From the NCBI GenBank assembly GCA_034509755.1, contig CM067547.1, positions 49,006,859 through 49,070,858 of the forward strand: a stretch of DNA of 64,000 nucleotides, given 5' to 3'. Positions 43,076-54,333 of the stretch are shown here, piece by piece. How positions within the stretch are numbered: position 1 is the stretch's first letter; every line of letters begins with the position of its first letter. Source of the stretch: Anisodus tanguticus (Eukaryota > Streptophyta > Magnoliopsida > Solanales > Solanaceae). Both the position numbers and the translations under genes were made by a program. The notes under the pieces were generated by a model. It searched no databases. It was not told the origin of the DNA and saw only the letters and a list, made by a program, of their open reading frames with translations.

Positions 43076-46000
43076 AAAGAGAGATTGTGGCGCACGCACA
43101 AGGTGCCTACATTTCAAAGCAATCTTTCGGCGAAACGATATTGCATCGGAGAGGTAGCTTTCGCTTTGAACCTTCCCTAGTTGAAACCATCGGACTTACT
43201 TACTGCGCGGTGAACGTGATGTCTTGAACCGTCAGTGTTTAGTGTAAGCCAAGACAACGATATCAACACAATAACTCTTCTTATTCATTTTCCTTCTTAC
43301 GTTTCTATCCGTTGTGGCCATGGACACACTTGGATTCTTAAGTGCGTTCATTTGAGTCGGCCATCCTCGCACTTAAATAGGTGATCTCCTACAAGGTATC
43401 CTGCTATACCCCACTTCACAAGTGTTAGGAATCATTAAAAGTTCCCCCCAACCTTAACCTCAACCGTTTGAGGATCTTTTAAAGGTTTGGAAACTTAACC
43501 TTTACCCACCATGCAGGCATCACTTTAATGTCTATCGCGGGAACAGCTTTGGATTCATGTTTCCGTACAGAAATCATCATCCGAAGTGCTTCTTGCTTCC
43601 ACCGAAGCGCTCAACCGAACCTTTTGCCGCTTAGTTTTCCCATTGAACCACATTCTTGGGATCTCCAATCGTATGGTTGGGTTTCCACCGCAAAGGTTCG
43701 TATTGTTTGGGTTTTAAGCCAATTCCCTAGACATGAGAACACTTGATCTCGGGTAGCCCCTTAGTTAGTAAACAAGGATGTGACACCCGTGATGATCAAT
43801 CGCCATACGGTCTTATATCTTCGACGGATCCTAAAAGATATGTCCGACGCCATCATCCGTGTCCTTCCCGAAGCCGAGGCTAGCCACAAGTGTATAACCG
43901 TTGAAGGCACGGGTTTCTCCCAATAAGGGACGTCCTCTAAAGAGTCGTGAAGTCACTCAACTTCTTTCATGCTTTGTATAAAGAGATAAACCCCGATTCC
44001 ATCATGAATCGGCCGATGCAAGTTTGCTTAGAGGATTTTCCAAGAACCACCATACACATTTACTTGTGGCTTTGGTGTTCTTCATATCTCGATGTCCAGT
44101 TTACATCACGGTGTTCTCTCGAACCATTGGACATCCGAATACTATAATCCGTAGATAAGTGAATAATTCGGATATCGTCATATCCGACTTAACGCCTTTC
44201 TATTGATCGGGTATTGAAATCATCGGTGAACCTTAGTTCAACCGATCCGCTTTGTAAGACGATACTGTGTCGGTTGTAGTGTGTACAATACATTGAACTA
44301 CACGTGACCCGAGCATATCGCTCCTTGTCTATGGGTGCACCATGATTCCAATCAGTTCTATGATTCATATCCATTGGTGGCTTCAACGAGATCGTCAACT
44401 ATCGACCGATCCGTTAGATGTCTTAGAAATCCAATTCCAAAGATGTCATCGTGATACCCATATCTTTCATATCGAGACTTTGTTTCAATATGACTTTTAC
44501 TTATAGATCGTTGATTCTCCAACCGTTGGCATTCTAACTTCGCAGTCAATATTTCGTGGTCGATTCATTGTTCTGTTTTATCCGAAACTTTCAGACCAAA
44601 ATGTAAACATTTCGGGACCAAAATGAAAGTTCGGGAAGAAGCCCAACAGTCCGCAAACCAAGTCGATTCTCTTCTTCCAACTCTACGGTTGGGAAGGCTA
44701 ATTCAACATTCATGCCACGCAAGATCGCAATGGCCCTGGATGTGAAGCTACTCACAGGGGAGCACATCTTACAACCCAAAGGTTCTTTTCCCGGAGGAAG
44801 ATCAACCATTACGCAAGTATGGTTCTATATGATAGAGTCTAGATGACAATTATTTATTAATTGTCCGTGGTTTGTTCTCAACCATACAAGCTAGAAGGTA
44901 TGGAACAAGTCTTTGTCCCCTCTTTGCTCCTTCTCGGTTCAACATCTAGAATCCCTGAGTTCTGCAGATCTGGAATATTAAGTTCCGGATAGCCATCAAC
45001 TTTCGAGTCCTGTAGATACGGAACGTCTAGTTCCGGACAGTCAGGCCCTCGCGGGTTCTTGTTAACCTTGAGCAATTACTCCTTTTTCCTATTTCAAGGA
45101 AAGTTATCTTCAATGAATTCAAGACATTCTTTGATGCCAAGAGGCGATCAACACTATCGTTATTTGCGGATCCGGTGGATATGCAATCTACGATCTTAGG
45201 TCAAACTTGACTGTTTCGGTAGCCCATCTTTTACCAAGCTACCCCTCGTAATTTGGGCGTACAACTTCGCGCTTGGCTAACACCGTTAGACCGAGGTGAG
45301 TAATGAGCGATCGTTTAATAAACGATGGTTCATATTCTCCCCTCTATCACTATGAATTTCTCAATCCGTAGGCTTAGTTAATTTTCAAATTTCGCTTTGT
45401 AGCGCTTATCCGCTTCAACAACTTCATCTTTGCTTTTCAACAAACAAAGGATTCCATACGTTGTACTATCATCAATGAAGATCACAACATACTTGTCTCC
45501 CCCTCTATTTTGTATAAACTTCAAATCACCAAGTAGGTGTGACTAAGTTCTAGAGGAGCGGTGCTTCTTTCGCTATTCCTCGACGGAATTTGGAAAGGTG
45601 ATTTTGCCTCTTCATCTACCTCACATTTATTTTGAGGGTTTATGTCGTCGAAGGCAACAATCTCAACATCGTTAGCTTTTGAATGACTTGCTATTTAACG
45701 TGTCTTAATCTATGATGGCATAGATGCACGGATTACAAATATATCATTCATTCGGCTACGTACGTACCGTACCATTCTTAGTTATCACGGCACTGTTGGA
45801 CTAGTCTCAAACCAAACTTGACCAACGGCGTCCCTTAAACCAAGTTAGGGATATGTATCACCTCATCTTAGAGTGATCTCATTCCCCGAAGTCCTATGAG
45901 GACAATCTCTCCAACCCCTTCTACTTTAGAGGTGGCGTTGCTTCACATGAACAACCTCTCGCCCGTGGTTAGGCGCAACCGGATCATATGTGATCCGGAT

Positions 46001-46948
46001 ATTCGGCCCACTCCGGTTGCTTTGCGATCGAGTGTCCAATTTCTTTTCTCGCCTTTTCTTTAGGCCTTCGATCATTTAAGACACTGAAACCGTGGCCCAC
46101 CTTACTAGGTGTCCATTATTTTTCCTATGAAATGAATTTTGGCCCTACTCCCGTCGCCGGAGGCTTTGTATGACCGAGTGTCCAATATAATCATATCAAA
46201 GGAATTTTGGCCCACCGGTCGCCCGAGGCTTTGTATGACCGAGTGTCCAATATCATCCTATGAAGGATCTTTCGCCAAATAATATGACAGCTCAACGTCT
46301 TTAACTTTTAGACTCCTTTCGTTAAGATTGGTGCCCGAGATAATTCTTGGCGCTTACTTAAGAGTGGTAACAGTTTTCGCACAGTCAGTGGATCTTACTC
46401 CCTCGTATGTGCGAACATACTTTACACACTTTAGTAATTACACTTAAAAGAACGGATCTTCTTAAGTCGTTTACAAAATCCAATCTTTAAACGGAAAAGA
46501 AGATGAGATTAAACTTCGATTTGTTAAAGCATAAGGAATATAAATTATTTTCATATTCCTCCTTACTTTAATCCATTTTTAATCAGACATAATTTAATCT
46601 TTATTCTTGACAAGTAAGAAAAACTACTTATCCCAATTTCGGATTCTGGCTCACTTCGGCCACTTCATCGACCGAGTGTCCATTTCCTTCTCACCATTAT
46701 TCGGATCTTTTGTCCGGGATATATACGGGCCTTCGCCGCAAGATAGAAGTACATCTTCGATCTTCTCCTCTTATCCCGTTGACATCCTCGTGCTCTCGAG
46801 AGCGCTTTTTCCCACCGATCTTGGTAGCGGTGACACCATGAACACGTTCATCATCATCACTCTCTTCTACCAGAAAACCATTGCCATATCCAGATTTGGT
46901 CATACAACTTTTGACCGACATCTTTCGAACACTAATAGTAATACTATA
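43076..46948 (-). pseudogene. Degenerate gag-pol interior of element C
   Basis: Stretches align by eye with element A: 43076-43760 with 7710-8345 (3' non-coding and RNase H end), 43970-44120 with 8640-8790, 44600-44880 with the RT start (LPPGKEPLGCK), 44880-45240 with the linker and integrase end, 45340-45760 with integrase and pre-integrase, and 45780-45960 with protease. Frameshifts and stops are dense. A repeated word GACCGAGTGTCCAAT occurs near 46170 and 46239 and in variants near 46028 and 46670. No full protein domain survives. Confidence 0.75.
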
Positions 46949-46964
46949 CAATCTTGTCTTAAGT
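46949..46964 (-). promoter_or_regulatory. Unusual primer-binding region of element C
   Basis: Sense ACTTAAGACAAGATTG directly follows the 5' LTR. It has no TGG start and is the exact reverse complement, over 15 bases, of CAATCTTGTCTTAAG on the sense strand of the LTR (47279-47293). The same arrangement occurs in element A. Confidence 0.65.
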
Positions 46965-48561
46965 TGTTGGTACTCTATCGTACTTTATAGAGCAGTACGG
47001 GAAGTAATAACTATTACAAATGTTCGAAAGGATGAATAAATGGTCAATCTTCCAAACTGCCGCCAGTGTATTGTGTCTTGAATCTTGATCACTTTGCAAA
47101 GCCAATGTTGAGAACTACCGCAAGCTTGTTGTGTCTTGAATCTTGATCAACTTGCAAAGCCAATGTTGAGAACTGCCGCAAGTTTGTTGTGCCTTAAATC
47201 TTGATAACCTGAAATCAAGAAACAACTAAATCTGGATGGTTACAACGTTGTGTGTTGAGTCGAGGATAGCCCTCTATCCTTAAGACAAGATTGCCCCGTA
47301 TATATGCTTTTACGTTAGCGGGCAATAGTCTCCCAAGATAAAAACAACACTTTAATCTCAACGCTACAAAGCCAATAGGTTGAGCCTGGCGAAGAAAACA
47401 AATATGACTTGACTTGCTGAAGCTATGGAATAGGAAGGAAGAGTTTCTCAATACTCTTCTCTTTTGTCTCTGTATATATAATGTGTCTCTGTAGTGTATA
47501 TCTTGTGTATATGTGTGGGTTTGCTCACTGATTTTCGTCACAGTTTGGTCACTGTTTTCTGCCTGATTTTCGTTCAATTTTCTGGTCGTTTCTTGCCTTA
47601 TTTCAGCCAGTTTTCAGCCTGTATTTTCGTCTATTTTCTGGCCTGTTTCTTCCTTATTTCAGCCAGTTTTCAGCCTGTATTTTCGTCTATTTTCTGGCCT
47701 GTTTCTTCCTTCTGAATTGAGCCAAAGAAGGCTCAATATATAGCAAGGAGAAGGGGCTGTACAACTGCCCAAAACATGGCTGTTAATGGCCATTAGGAGG
47801 CCATTAAAGCAGCCAAGTAAGGGCAGTAAATGGCCATCAAGGAGGGCTGATTTAAGGTTGTTCATGGCCAAGTAATTGGCTGTTAATGGAGGAGTTAATC
47901 AGCCAAGTAATGGCTGATTAATGCCTCAAAAAACAGTCCCACGGTAGGCTTTCTGCCTTCCGTCACCTTCCCAGAAATTTTGGGGACCAAACTGTAAATA
48001 TTGAAACTTCAGGGACCAAACTGTACATATAAAAGAATTCTGGTCCAAACTGTACATCTGAAACTTCAGGGATCAAAGCGTACATCCGGCGAGTTCTCTC
48101 GGTCCAAAAAGATAATATCGAAAGGCCCACGCCCACACGCCCCCCACCCCCACGACCCCCACGGCCCACGACCCGAGCGCGGCGGCGGCGCGCGCGCGTG
48201 TGGGCTTAGACTTGAACCCAAGCACATCTAGGTCTTCCCTCCTTTAAACACATGGGATACCCCTTGGGGATCCAAACCCTTTACCACATTAGAGACTTAT
48301 ATAGAGAGCAATTCTTCCTATTCCCACCGATGTGGTAGATTTGTCCCACACCACATTTCCATGTCTCAAACACCTTACTTCGTGGACCAATATCTCTTTC
48401 ATTTCTCAACGAAATTAGACGATTCTTGGCCCTACGGTCATCTACTCACTTCGTAGATCATGCATGTGCGAAGAGACAAGGTCTCCAACATGCGAAACAC
48501 TAGTGTTTAATTCATCAAAGAAGGGTGGACGCATCTCCCCGCCAAAGGCTAATTTCCAACA
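46965..48561 (-). repeat. 5' LTR of element C (1.60 kb)
   Basis: It matches the 3' LTR with only scattered single changes, except in the C/G-rich tract (48120-48200), which differs strongly in length and sequence. A sense TATA box CTATATATTGAGCC is near 47730-47745, giving a start near 47705. The motif CTTAAGACAAGATTG on the plus strand is at 47279-47293. Confidence 0.92.
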
Positions 48562-49351
48562 GGAATATCATTAACCTGGACAAACAGCAAATCCCAAACC
48601 TAAGAATCAGACAAGCAAGGAATGGTAACCTTATGGAGTGTAGTAGAAATTATGTAAACCAGGTATTGACATTTTTTTGATGTGTGGTATTAGCCTTAGG
48701 CTCATCCTATCAAAGAGTTAGCAATACTTGAGGAGCATCACTCACTGCAGTCCTAAGGAAATTTTTGAAGTCTACAGAGTGAAAATTTGGAACCCTATGT
48801 GCTGATGTTTCCAAATCTGATTAGTAAGTAGATAGTGTTCTGTCTTGTTTTATTTAGATGGTGTAGAGCCTGGAGGCATACTCCTTATGATTGTTAACCA
48901 TGTCCCTGGTGAGAGCTTGAGGGGAATATAAATGGTGTAAATCAAAGTCTACTATATCCTACTTAAACACAACATGCAATATTCTACAACTATCAGGTTT
49001 GTTAGCTGGTATTTGAGCCCGGTACCCAAAAATATGCAGATTTAAGCTACGACGCCCCAAATACACAAATCAGAGGAATCGATCTTTGAACAAGTGCTAC
49101 AAATCAGATATTAAGTTTGGATTCATTTGATTTCCCAAAGAAAGAAGCAAAGATCTAAGAGTAAAGGTTACCTGGAAGCTCGATTTTTGTGCTGCGATTA
49201 TGGATGAAGATGAAAGATCGACGAGTCCGACATCTCCATGGTTGTGCTGAGGTAGCTGAGATTGTCGGTCGCCGGAGCTGCTCCTTGCTGAGACACCGAC
49301 AGCTTCATGTGAGGAAATGATGGCCAAAAGACCAAATTCAATAGATCAGGG
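48562..49351. other. Unassigned stretch between element C and dispersed repeat
   Basis: The left part (48567-49000) has no clear coding. Before element C inserted it was contiguous with 41407-41421. A possible minus-strand exon lies at 49172-49327 (separate entry). Confidence 0.4.
49172..49327 (-). CDS. Possible 5' exon of an unknown gene
   Basis: The minus strand starts MAIISSHEAVGVSARSSSGD and is open for 52 codons to TTCCAG, followed by GTAACC, a fair splice donor. GC content and codon use are higher than in the surroundings. The product is serine-rich with no domain recognised, and no downstream exon was identified. It could be a relic of a host gene or of a LINE's first frame. Confidence 0.25.
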
Positions 49352-50063
49352 TGGTTTATTGTACACCTCTAAAATCTAAAATATAAAAAATAATTAGAAA
49401 AAAATTACTACATAAACTGTACTTATGGTCAAGAGTGCAAGAGTCCACGTTTGGTATAGAATGATAACATGATTTGGATAATGCCGCTCTATCTTTGGGT
49501 TTGATTTAGACCTAATATTTATTCTTCACACATTCTAATTCTTTGTTATGTTGGCTCCAAATTATATTATCTACGTTACAGTTAATAAGGTCTGCACGTG
49601 CGACCAGTGTTAAGAATCTCACATCGAATATGGAATAGAAACATATATTGTACTTGAATAATCGTCACTCACAAGCTAGCTTTGGGTTGAGTTAGTCGCA
49701 AGATCTATTATTAACGCACACTGATGATTGGCTCAAATTGCTTCAATGGTGTGTATGCTGGTGATTTGCTTCAATGGTGGTGAAGATATAATAAACTGTA
49801 GAACTTACTTGGTAAAATTCCCTTTAATTTTGTAAGTCAAATCATAGTCCTAAACAAACTTTGTAGAACAAATTTAGAGTCTAAATTGCCTTATATTACT
49901 GTTTTCTTTATTGTAAGCCTAGAATTACCTGAACGTGTAAAATAAGTATCCACTAACCAATACTAGTTAAACTCTATTTGAGTTTTGCCATTTAAATTCG
50001 CTAAACTTATTATGACTGGTTATTCAAAAAAACAAATCTTGGCTAAAAACTCATTAATACGTA
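49352..50063 (+). repeat. Dispersed repeat copy 2, with empty LINE site
   Basis: It matches 25510-27192 apart from insertions. At 49915-49930 AAGCCTAGAATTACCT is present once, where copy 1 holds the LINE. An LTR-like unit (49609-49705, TGTTAAGAATCTCACATCG to GTTGAGTTAG) is inserted in this copy only. Confidence 0.75.
49609..49705 (+). repeat. LTR-like short repeat, copy 2
   Basis: TGTTAAGAATCTCACATCGAATATGG then CAAGCTAGCTTTGGGTTGAGTTAG. It is the same family as 17936-18050 and the pair at 57233-57409. Confidence 0.6.
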
Positions 50064-50942
50064 AAATCAAATACCCATGCCATATCAATTACTTTCTCCT
50101 ACGAATTCTGCTTAGTAAGGACCTAAACACAGGAATTATGAGCTTCATTTATTCCCATTCCTGCTTCAAGCTTGGGAAAGTGTGCTTACTTCGGGGATGA
50201 AGAAGAAGGCTCCCCCTTCTCAACCCGTATCTTGTTAGTTCTGGAAACACGTCTATCTCAAATTATTTATCATATGTCTCTCTTACCCACCTCTTAAAAA
50301 TATTAATTAAGAGGGATTTTGACTATTTTATCCTTATTTATGTCTTAAGATATAATTTTTTTCATTTAATATTTACTCTATTTATGTATCATCTCCCCAT
50401 ATTTGAGGTGTTTATAGTTTTCAAGAATAATTACTACTTAGGGTAAAATGAAAAAAAATAATGAATTTCGTTTTGAAATTCTAAAATAACAAATAATTTG
50501 AGATAACTATTTTTTGGTAGTACCACATATAGTTTGAGATGAAGGGGGTGAAATGCCAAGCCAAGGTGACTTTCCATTATTAGTATATATAAATTAAATC
50601 CATTAATTTAAGACAAGATTATTAGACAAACTGTTATGTAATTACATGTCCATTGTCCTAAAATGGTAAAATTCCTTCCCATTTTTTCCCTCTTTTTCTC
50701 TCTACCTCTTAGATAAACATCTTTAATTAGGCATTTCCAATCTAATTAAGTTACTCTTTTTGTCTAGATGGCCTTTTCTTTATATACACCATTCAACATT
50801 TTTAGGTTCTTTGGCTCTTTGCGTAGTATTACTTCAAAGACCCCCTCCCTTTACTTTTTCATATTTTCCAATACAATTGAAGGGTTTGGCATTTTCAATT
50901 TGTTGTTAATAATTTGATCTTTCTTTTTCTTCAATTAAAGAG
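50064..50942 (+). other. Upstream region of the kinase gene
   Basis: AT-rich with no open frame of note. A TATA-like TTTATATACACC near 50778-50789 lies about 155 bp before the kinase ATG, with a pyrimidine-rich leader (TTTCTTTTTCTTC) just before it. It is probably the original kinase promoter and 5' UTR. Confidence 0.5.
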
Positions 50943-51144
50943 ATGAGTTGTTTTTCATGTTTTTCGTCCCATGAAAAGAAGTCATCATCGAAAAGCTCAC
51001 ATAATACTAATAATAACAAGAGAAGAGAACCATCGCCTTCGATTCATCCTCAAGGAGACGCCCTATTGAAACAATCATCCACGAAGCCAAAGCCACAAAC
51101 ACAAACGCCAACACGAACACAATCAAATCCGCAATCTCGATTTG
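50943..51144 (+). CDS. Kinase exon 1: Cys-rich anchor and linker
   Basis: MSCFSCFSSHEKK opens the exon. The Cys residues at 3 and 6 fit palmitoylation, while the second residue is Ser rather than the Gly needed for N-myristoylation. A low-complexity Ser/Pro/Gln/Lys linker follows. The exon ends CGATTTG before GTAAGC. The leftover G joins AA of exon 2 to make Glu, so the phase fits. Confidence 0.78.
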
Positions 51145-51235
51145 GTAAGCATTGATATCATTGATTTTCTCATGTTATATGAAGACATTAATCAATCAAC
51201 CATATCTTAATTTTAAGCCGAATGATGGGTACAAT

Positions 51236-51389
51236 CATTTCTTTAGCCGATGGTCTATTGGAAATAGTATGTCTAGCCCAATGATTTGAGCCGAGGGTCT
51301 GTTGTAAATAGTCTCTCTAGTCCACAAAGGTAGATGTAAGGTTTGGGTACATCTTAGCTTCCCCAAACTCCACTTGTGGGATTATACTG
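51236..51389 (+). mobile_element. TS-type SINE relic, interrupted at its 3' end
   Basis: GCCGATGGTCTATTGG and GAGCCGAGGGTCTGTTG occur as two heads, then TAGATGTAAGGTTTGGGT and CCACTTGTGGGATTATACTG. The copia composite begins right after, where GGGTATGTTGTTG would follow. Confidence 0.7.
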
Positions 51390-51882
51390 TGTTAGACACC
51401 ACAACACGTGAAAAACATAATTACTTTATTATTGTGAAAGTAATTACACCAAGACTTGAACACTATAACTTGACCACAATATACACCAAGTTCTTACTCT
51501 TTTATTTTTACCAACACTTGACACTCACACTTTACCTTACACACATTTTAGACTCACTTGGACACTTTTTGAATGCACTTGGGACTTACTCTCATTTCTT
51601 GAGAACTTCTTACTCACTTAATTACAACTCAAATAGACCACCTCTATTTATAGGTGGTGATGGAAGAATCTAGTTAGGATACTTAATTACTACTCTATTC
51701 TACAATATTCCTCACTACCTTCTTCTAAAATCACTTTTCTATTTATTTCTAGAGTTATTCTTTCTAGACTCCACTCTAGAACTTTCATCCTAAAGTTCTT
51801 CTTTCCACTCTCTAGAACTATTTGAACACTCTAGATTGATTATCCATTGTCTTGGATATTAAGTTGATGATGACTTTTAACA
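51390..51882 (-). repeat. LTR of the left (minus-strand) copia arm
   Basis: Ends TGTTAGACACC and GACTTTTAACA on the plus strand. The sense polypurine tract GAGTGGGAGTG lies just outside at 51883-51893. It carries CACCTCTATTTATAGG, a TATA-like box in sense orientation on the minus strand. Confidence 0.85.
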
Positions 51883-52837
51883 CTCCCACTCAGCACCAAC
51901 TTAATTTGTTTTTGCATCCTTAACTCTTCTTCATCTATAGCACTATTGGCGTACTTGGGATTTGACTTTCGAACTCTTGTCGATCTCCGAGGTTGTGGGC
52001 TTACTCCTTCTGGTTGACGGTCTTCTACTCTTTGATACATGCATGTTTGCCACGAATTCTGTGTTGCCTCATCCTCAGCATTTTCATCCTCACTTTGATC
52101 TTCATGTTCCTTTTCTGGACTTGGATGTACTTCAACAATTTGCTCCCCATCTTCTTTTGCAAATTGTCTTCTATTTCATTAGAATCTGGTAACTCTTCCT
52201 TTTGAGGTGACCATCATGATGCTGCCTCATCGAATACCACATTTCTTGATGTATAACATTTTCCAGTTGTTGGGTCGCAGTATTTCCACCCTTTCCTTTG
52301 GTTGTTGTATCCCACAAAGATACACTGTATCATTTTTTTATCAAATTTGCTACGTAGATGACTTGGCACAAACATGTAGCACACACATCCAAATACTCGA
52401 AAGTGACTTACTGCAGGTTTACTACTCCACAGTTTCAAATGGTGAAAGAACCCTAACTTCGCTTGAGGAAGTCTATTGATGACATGAGTTGTTGTTTTCA
52501 TACTTTCTGCCCAAAATCTTCCTGGAACATTCTTCGAAGGTAGCATGCTTCGACATACCTCTGCAAGGTGTCGATTCTTCCTCTCAGCTACTCCATTCTG
52601 TTGTGGCGTATTTGCACATGTGAATTGATGGCGTATATGGCATTCTCATGGGTACTGAAAGAACTCATCTGATGTATATTCACCACCGTTATTTTTTCGG
52701 AGGCATTGGATTTTCTTGCCGAGTTCTCCTTCCGCTATTTCCTTGAACTCTTTGAATTTTGAAAAAGTTTCAAAATTTTCTTTTAGAAAGAAAACCCATA
52801 GTACCGTGAGAAGTCGTCAATGAATGTAACCAATCTA
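51883..52837 (-). pseudogene. Integrase C-terminal half, left arm
   Basis: Minus strand: 52214-52546 reads MLPSKNVPGRFWAESMKTTT, THVINRLPQAKLGFFHH, FRVFGCVCYMFVP and CIFVGYNNQRKGWKYCDP, the integrase C-terminal motif. 51840-52040 reads PQPRRSTRVRKSNPKYANSA and then runs to the LTR. The upstream end at about 52837 stops within the integrase motif VTFIDDF. Confidence 0.8.
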
Positions 52838-53282
52838 GAAATGTTCAAGTAGTTGTAGAGAGTTGAAAGAAGAACTTTAGGATGAAAGTTCTAGAGTAGA
52901 GTCTAGAAATAATAACTCTAGAAATAAATAAAAGAGTGATTCTAGAAAAAAGTAGTGAGGAATATTCTAGAATAGAGTAGTAATTAAGTATCCTAACTAG
53001 ATTCTTCCATCACCACCTATAAATAGAGGTGGTCTATTTGAGTTGTAATTAAGTGAGTAAGAAGTTCTCAAGAAGTGAGAGTAAGTCCCAAGTGTACATC
53101 CAAAAAGTGTCCAAGTGAGTCTAAAGTGTGTGTAAGCTAAAGTGTGAGTGTCAAGTGTTGGTAAAAATAAAAGAGTAAGAACTTGGTGTATATTGTAGTC
53201 AAGTTATAGTGTTCAAGTCTTGGTGTAATTACTTTCACAATTATAAAGTAATTACGTTTTTCACGTGTTGTGGTGTCTAACA
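52838..53282 (+). repeat. Truncated 5' LTR of the plus-strand copia copy
   Basis: It lacks about the first 50 bp of the LTR seen at 55997. It ends GGTGTCTAACA and is followed after AG by the primer site TGGTATCAGAGTCAGG (53285-53300), the normal iMet type. Confidence 0.85.
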
Positions 53283-53422
53283 AGTGGTATCAGAGTCAGG
53301 TCGGTTCATACCAAAGAGTCGTTTGTTGAGTTTCTTAGAGTGTTCGTGTGTGGTTTAGTACTACAGAGCTTGTTGTCGAAATCAAGCTTTCTTGGTAAAA
53401 GTATAATTTTAGCCAAGACACG

Positions 53423-54309
53423 ATGGGTGGCCTTCAAGTGGTCGGTGGAATCAAGAAACTTAACAATCAGAATTACAGGACGTGGTCGATGCATATGGAG
53501 GCATAACTCCAAGGCCAAGACTTGTAGGAGATCGTTAGTGGCAATGAAGTCACATAACCAGAAGACGCAACCGCTCTGAAGAAATGAAAGATTAGAGCTG
53601 GCAAAGACATGTTTGCGATTAGGACCACAGTTGAAGATGAAATGTTGAAGCACATCAGACCGGCTAAGACACCGAAGCAAGCGTGGGATACTTTCGCAAC
53701 ATTGTTCACCAAGAAGAATGATACGAGACTGCAACTTCTGGAGAACGAGCTTATCTGTATCAGACAACGTGACATGACGATCAACCACTACTTTACCAAG
53801 GTAAAATCTCTTTACGCGAAATTTCTACATTAGACTCTACTGCTGGCAAGTCAGACGCTAGAATTAGAAGAATTATTATTCATGGATTAAGACCAGAATA
53901 TAGAAATTTTATTACCGCAATACAAGGTTGGCCAAGCCAACATTCTCTTGTTGAATTAGAAAACTTGCTAGCTGACCAAGAAGCGTTGGCTAAGCAAATA
54001 TCTGGAGTCTCATTAAAGAGTGACGAAGAAGCACTCTCTAGCGGTGATAAGAAAGGTTGATGCCAACCAAATTCTAGTAGAAATTCTAGAAAATATGATG
54101 ACAAAGATAATCATCGTGGAAGCTCTCAAATAGGGGGAGCTCAAAAGAAAGACAATTGGGGTGGCCAGTCAAAAAATAACAATAAGTTTGATGGAAAATA
54201 CTATAACTGTGGGAAGAAGGGACACATGGCTAAAAGTTGTTGGTTAAAAAAGAACACTGCAGAAAGCAATGCAGCCACGTTAAATGCAGGAAAGACAAGT
54301 GATGAATAG
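53423..54309 (+). pseudogene. gag of the RT-less copia copy
   Basis: MGGLQVVGGIKKLNNQNYRT starts at 53423; stops follow at about 53503 and 53526. 53609-53833 reads KTPKQAWDTFATLFTKKNDT and LENELICIRQRDMTINHYF. A zinc knuckle YYNCGKKGHMAKSC is near 54200-54240. It is broken by stops and a frameshift but complete in order. Confidence 0.82.
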
Positions 54310-54333
54310 TGGGACGCTGAAGCATCTTTCATC

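Larger units (their letters stand above)
41422..48561 (-). mobile_element. Ty1/copia-type element C: young LTRs, ruined interior
   Basis: LTRs 41422-43063 and 46965-48561 are nearly identical. The element has a perfect 5-bp duplication GGAAT (41417-41421, 48562-48566). A purine tract (sense AGAGGGGATTGTTGG) lies at 43064-43075. The 3.9-kb interior is recognisably copia by comparison with element A, on the minus strand, but no domain is open for more than about 80 residues. It therefore cannot have moved by its own proteins. Confidence 0.92.
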
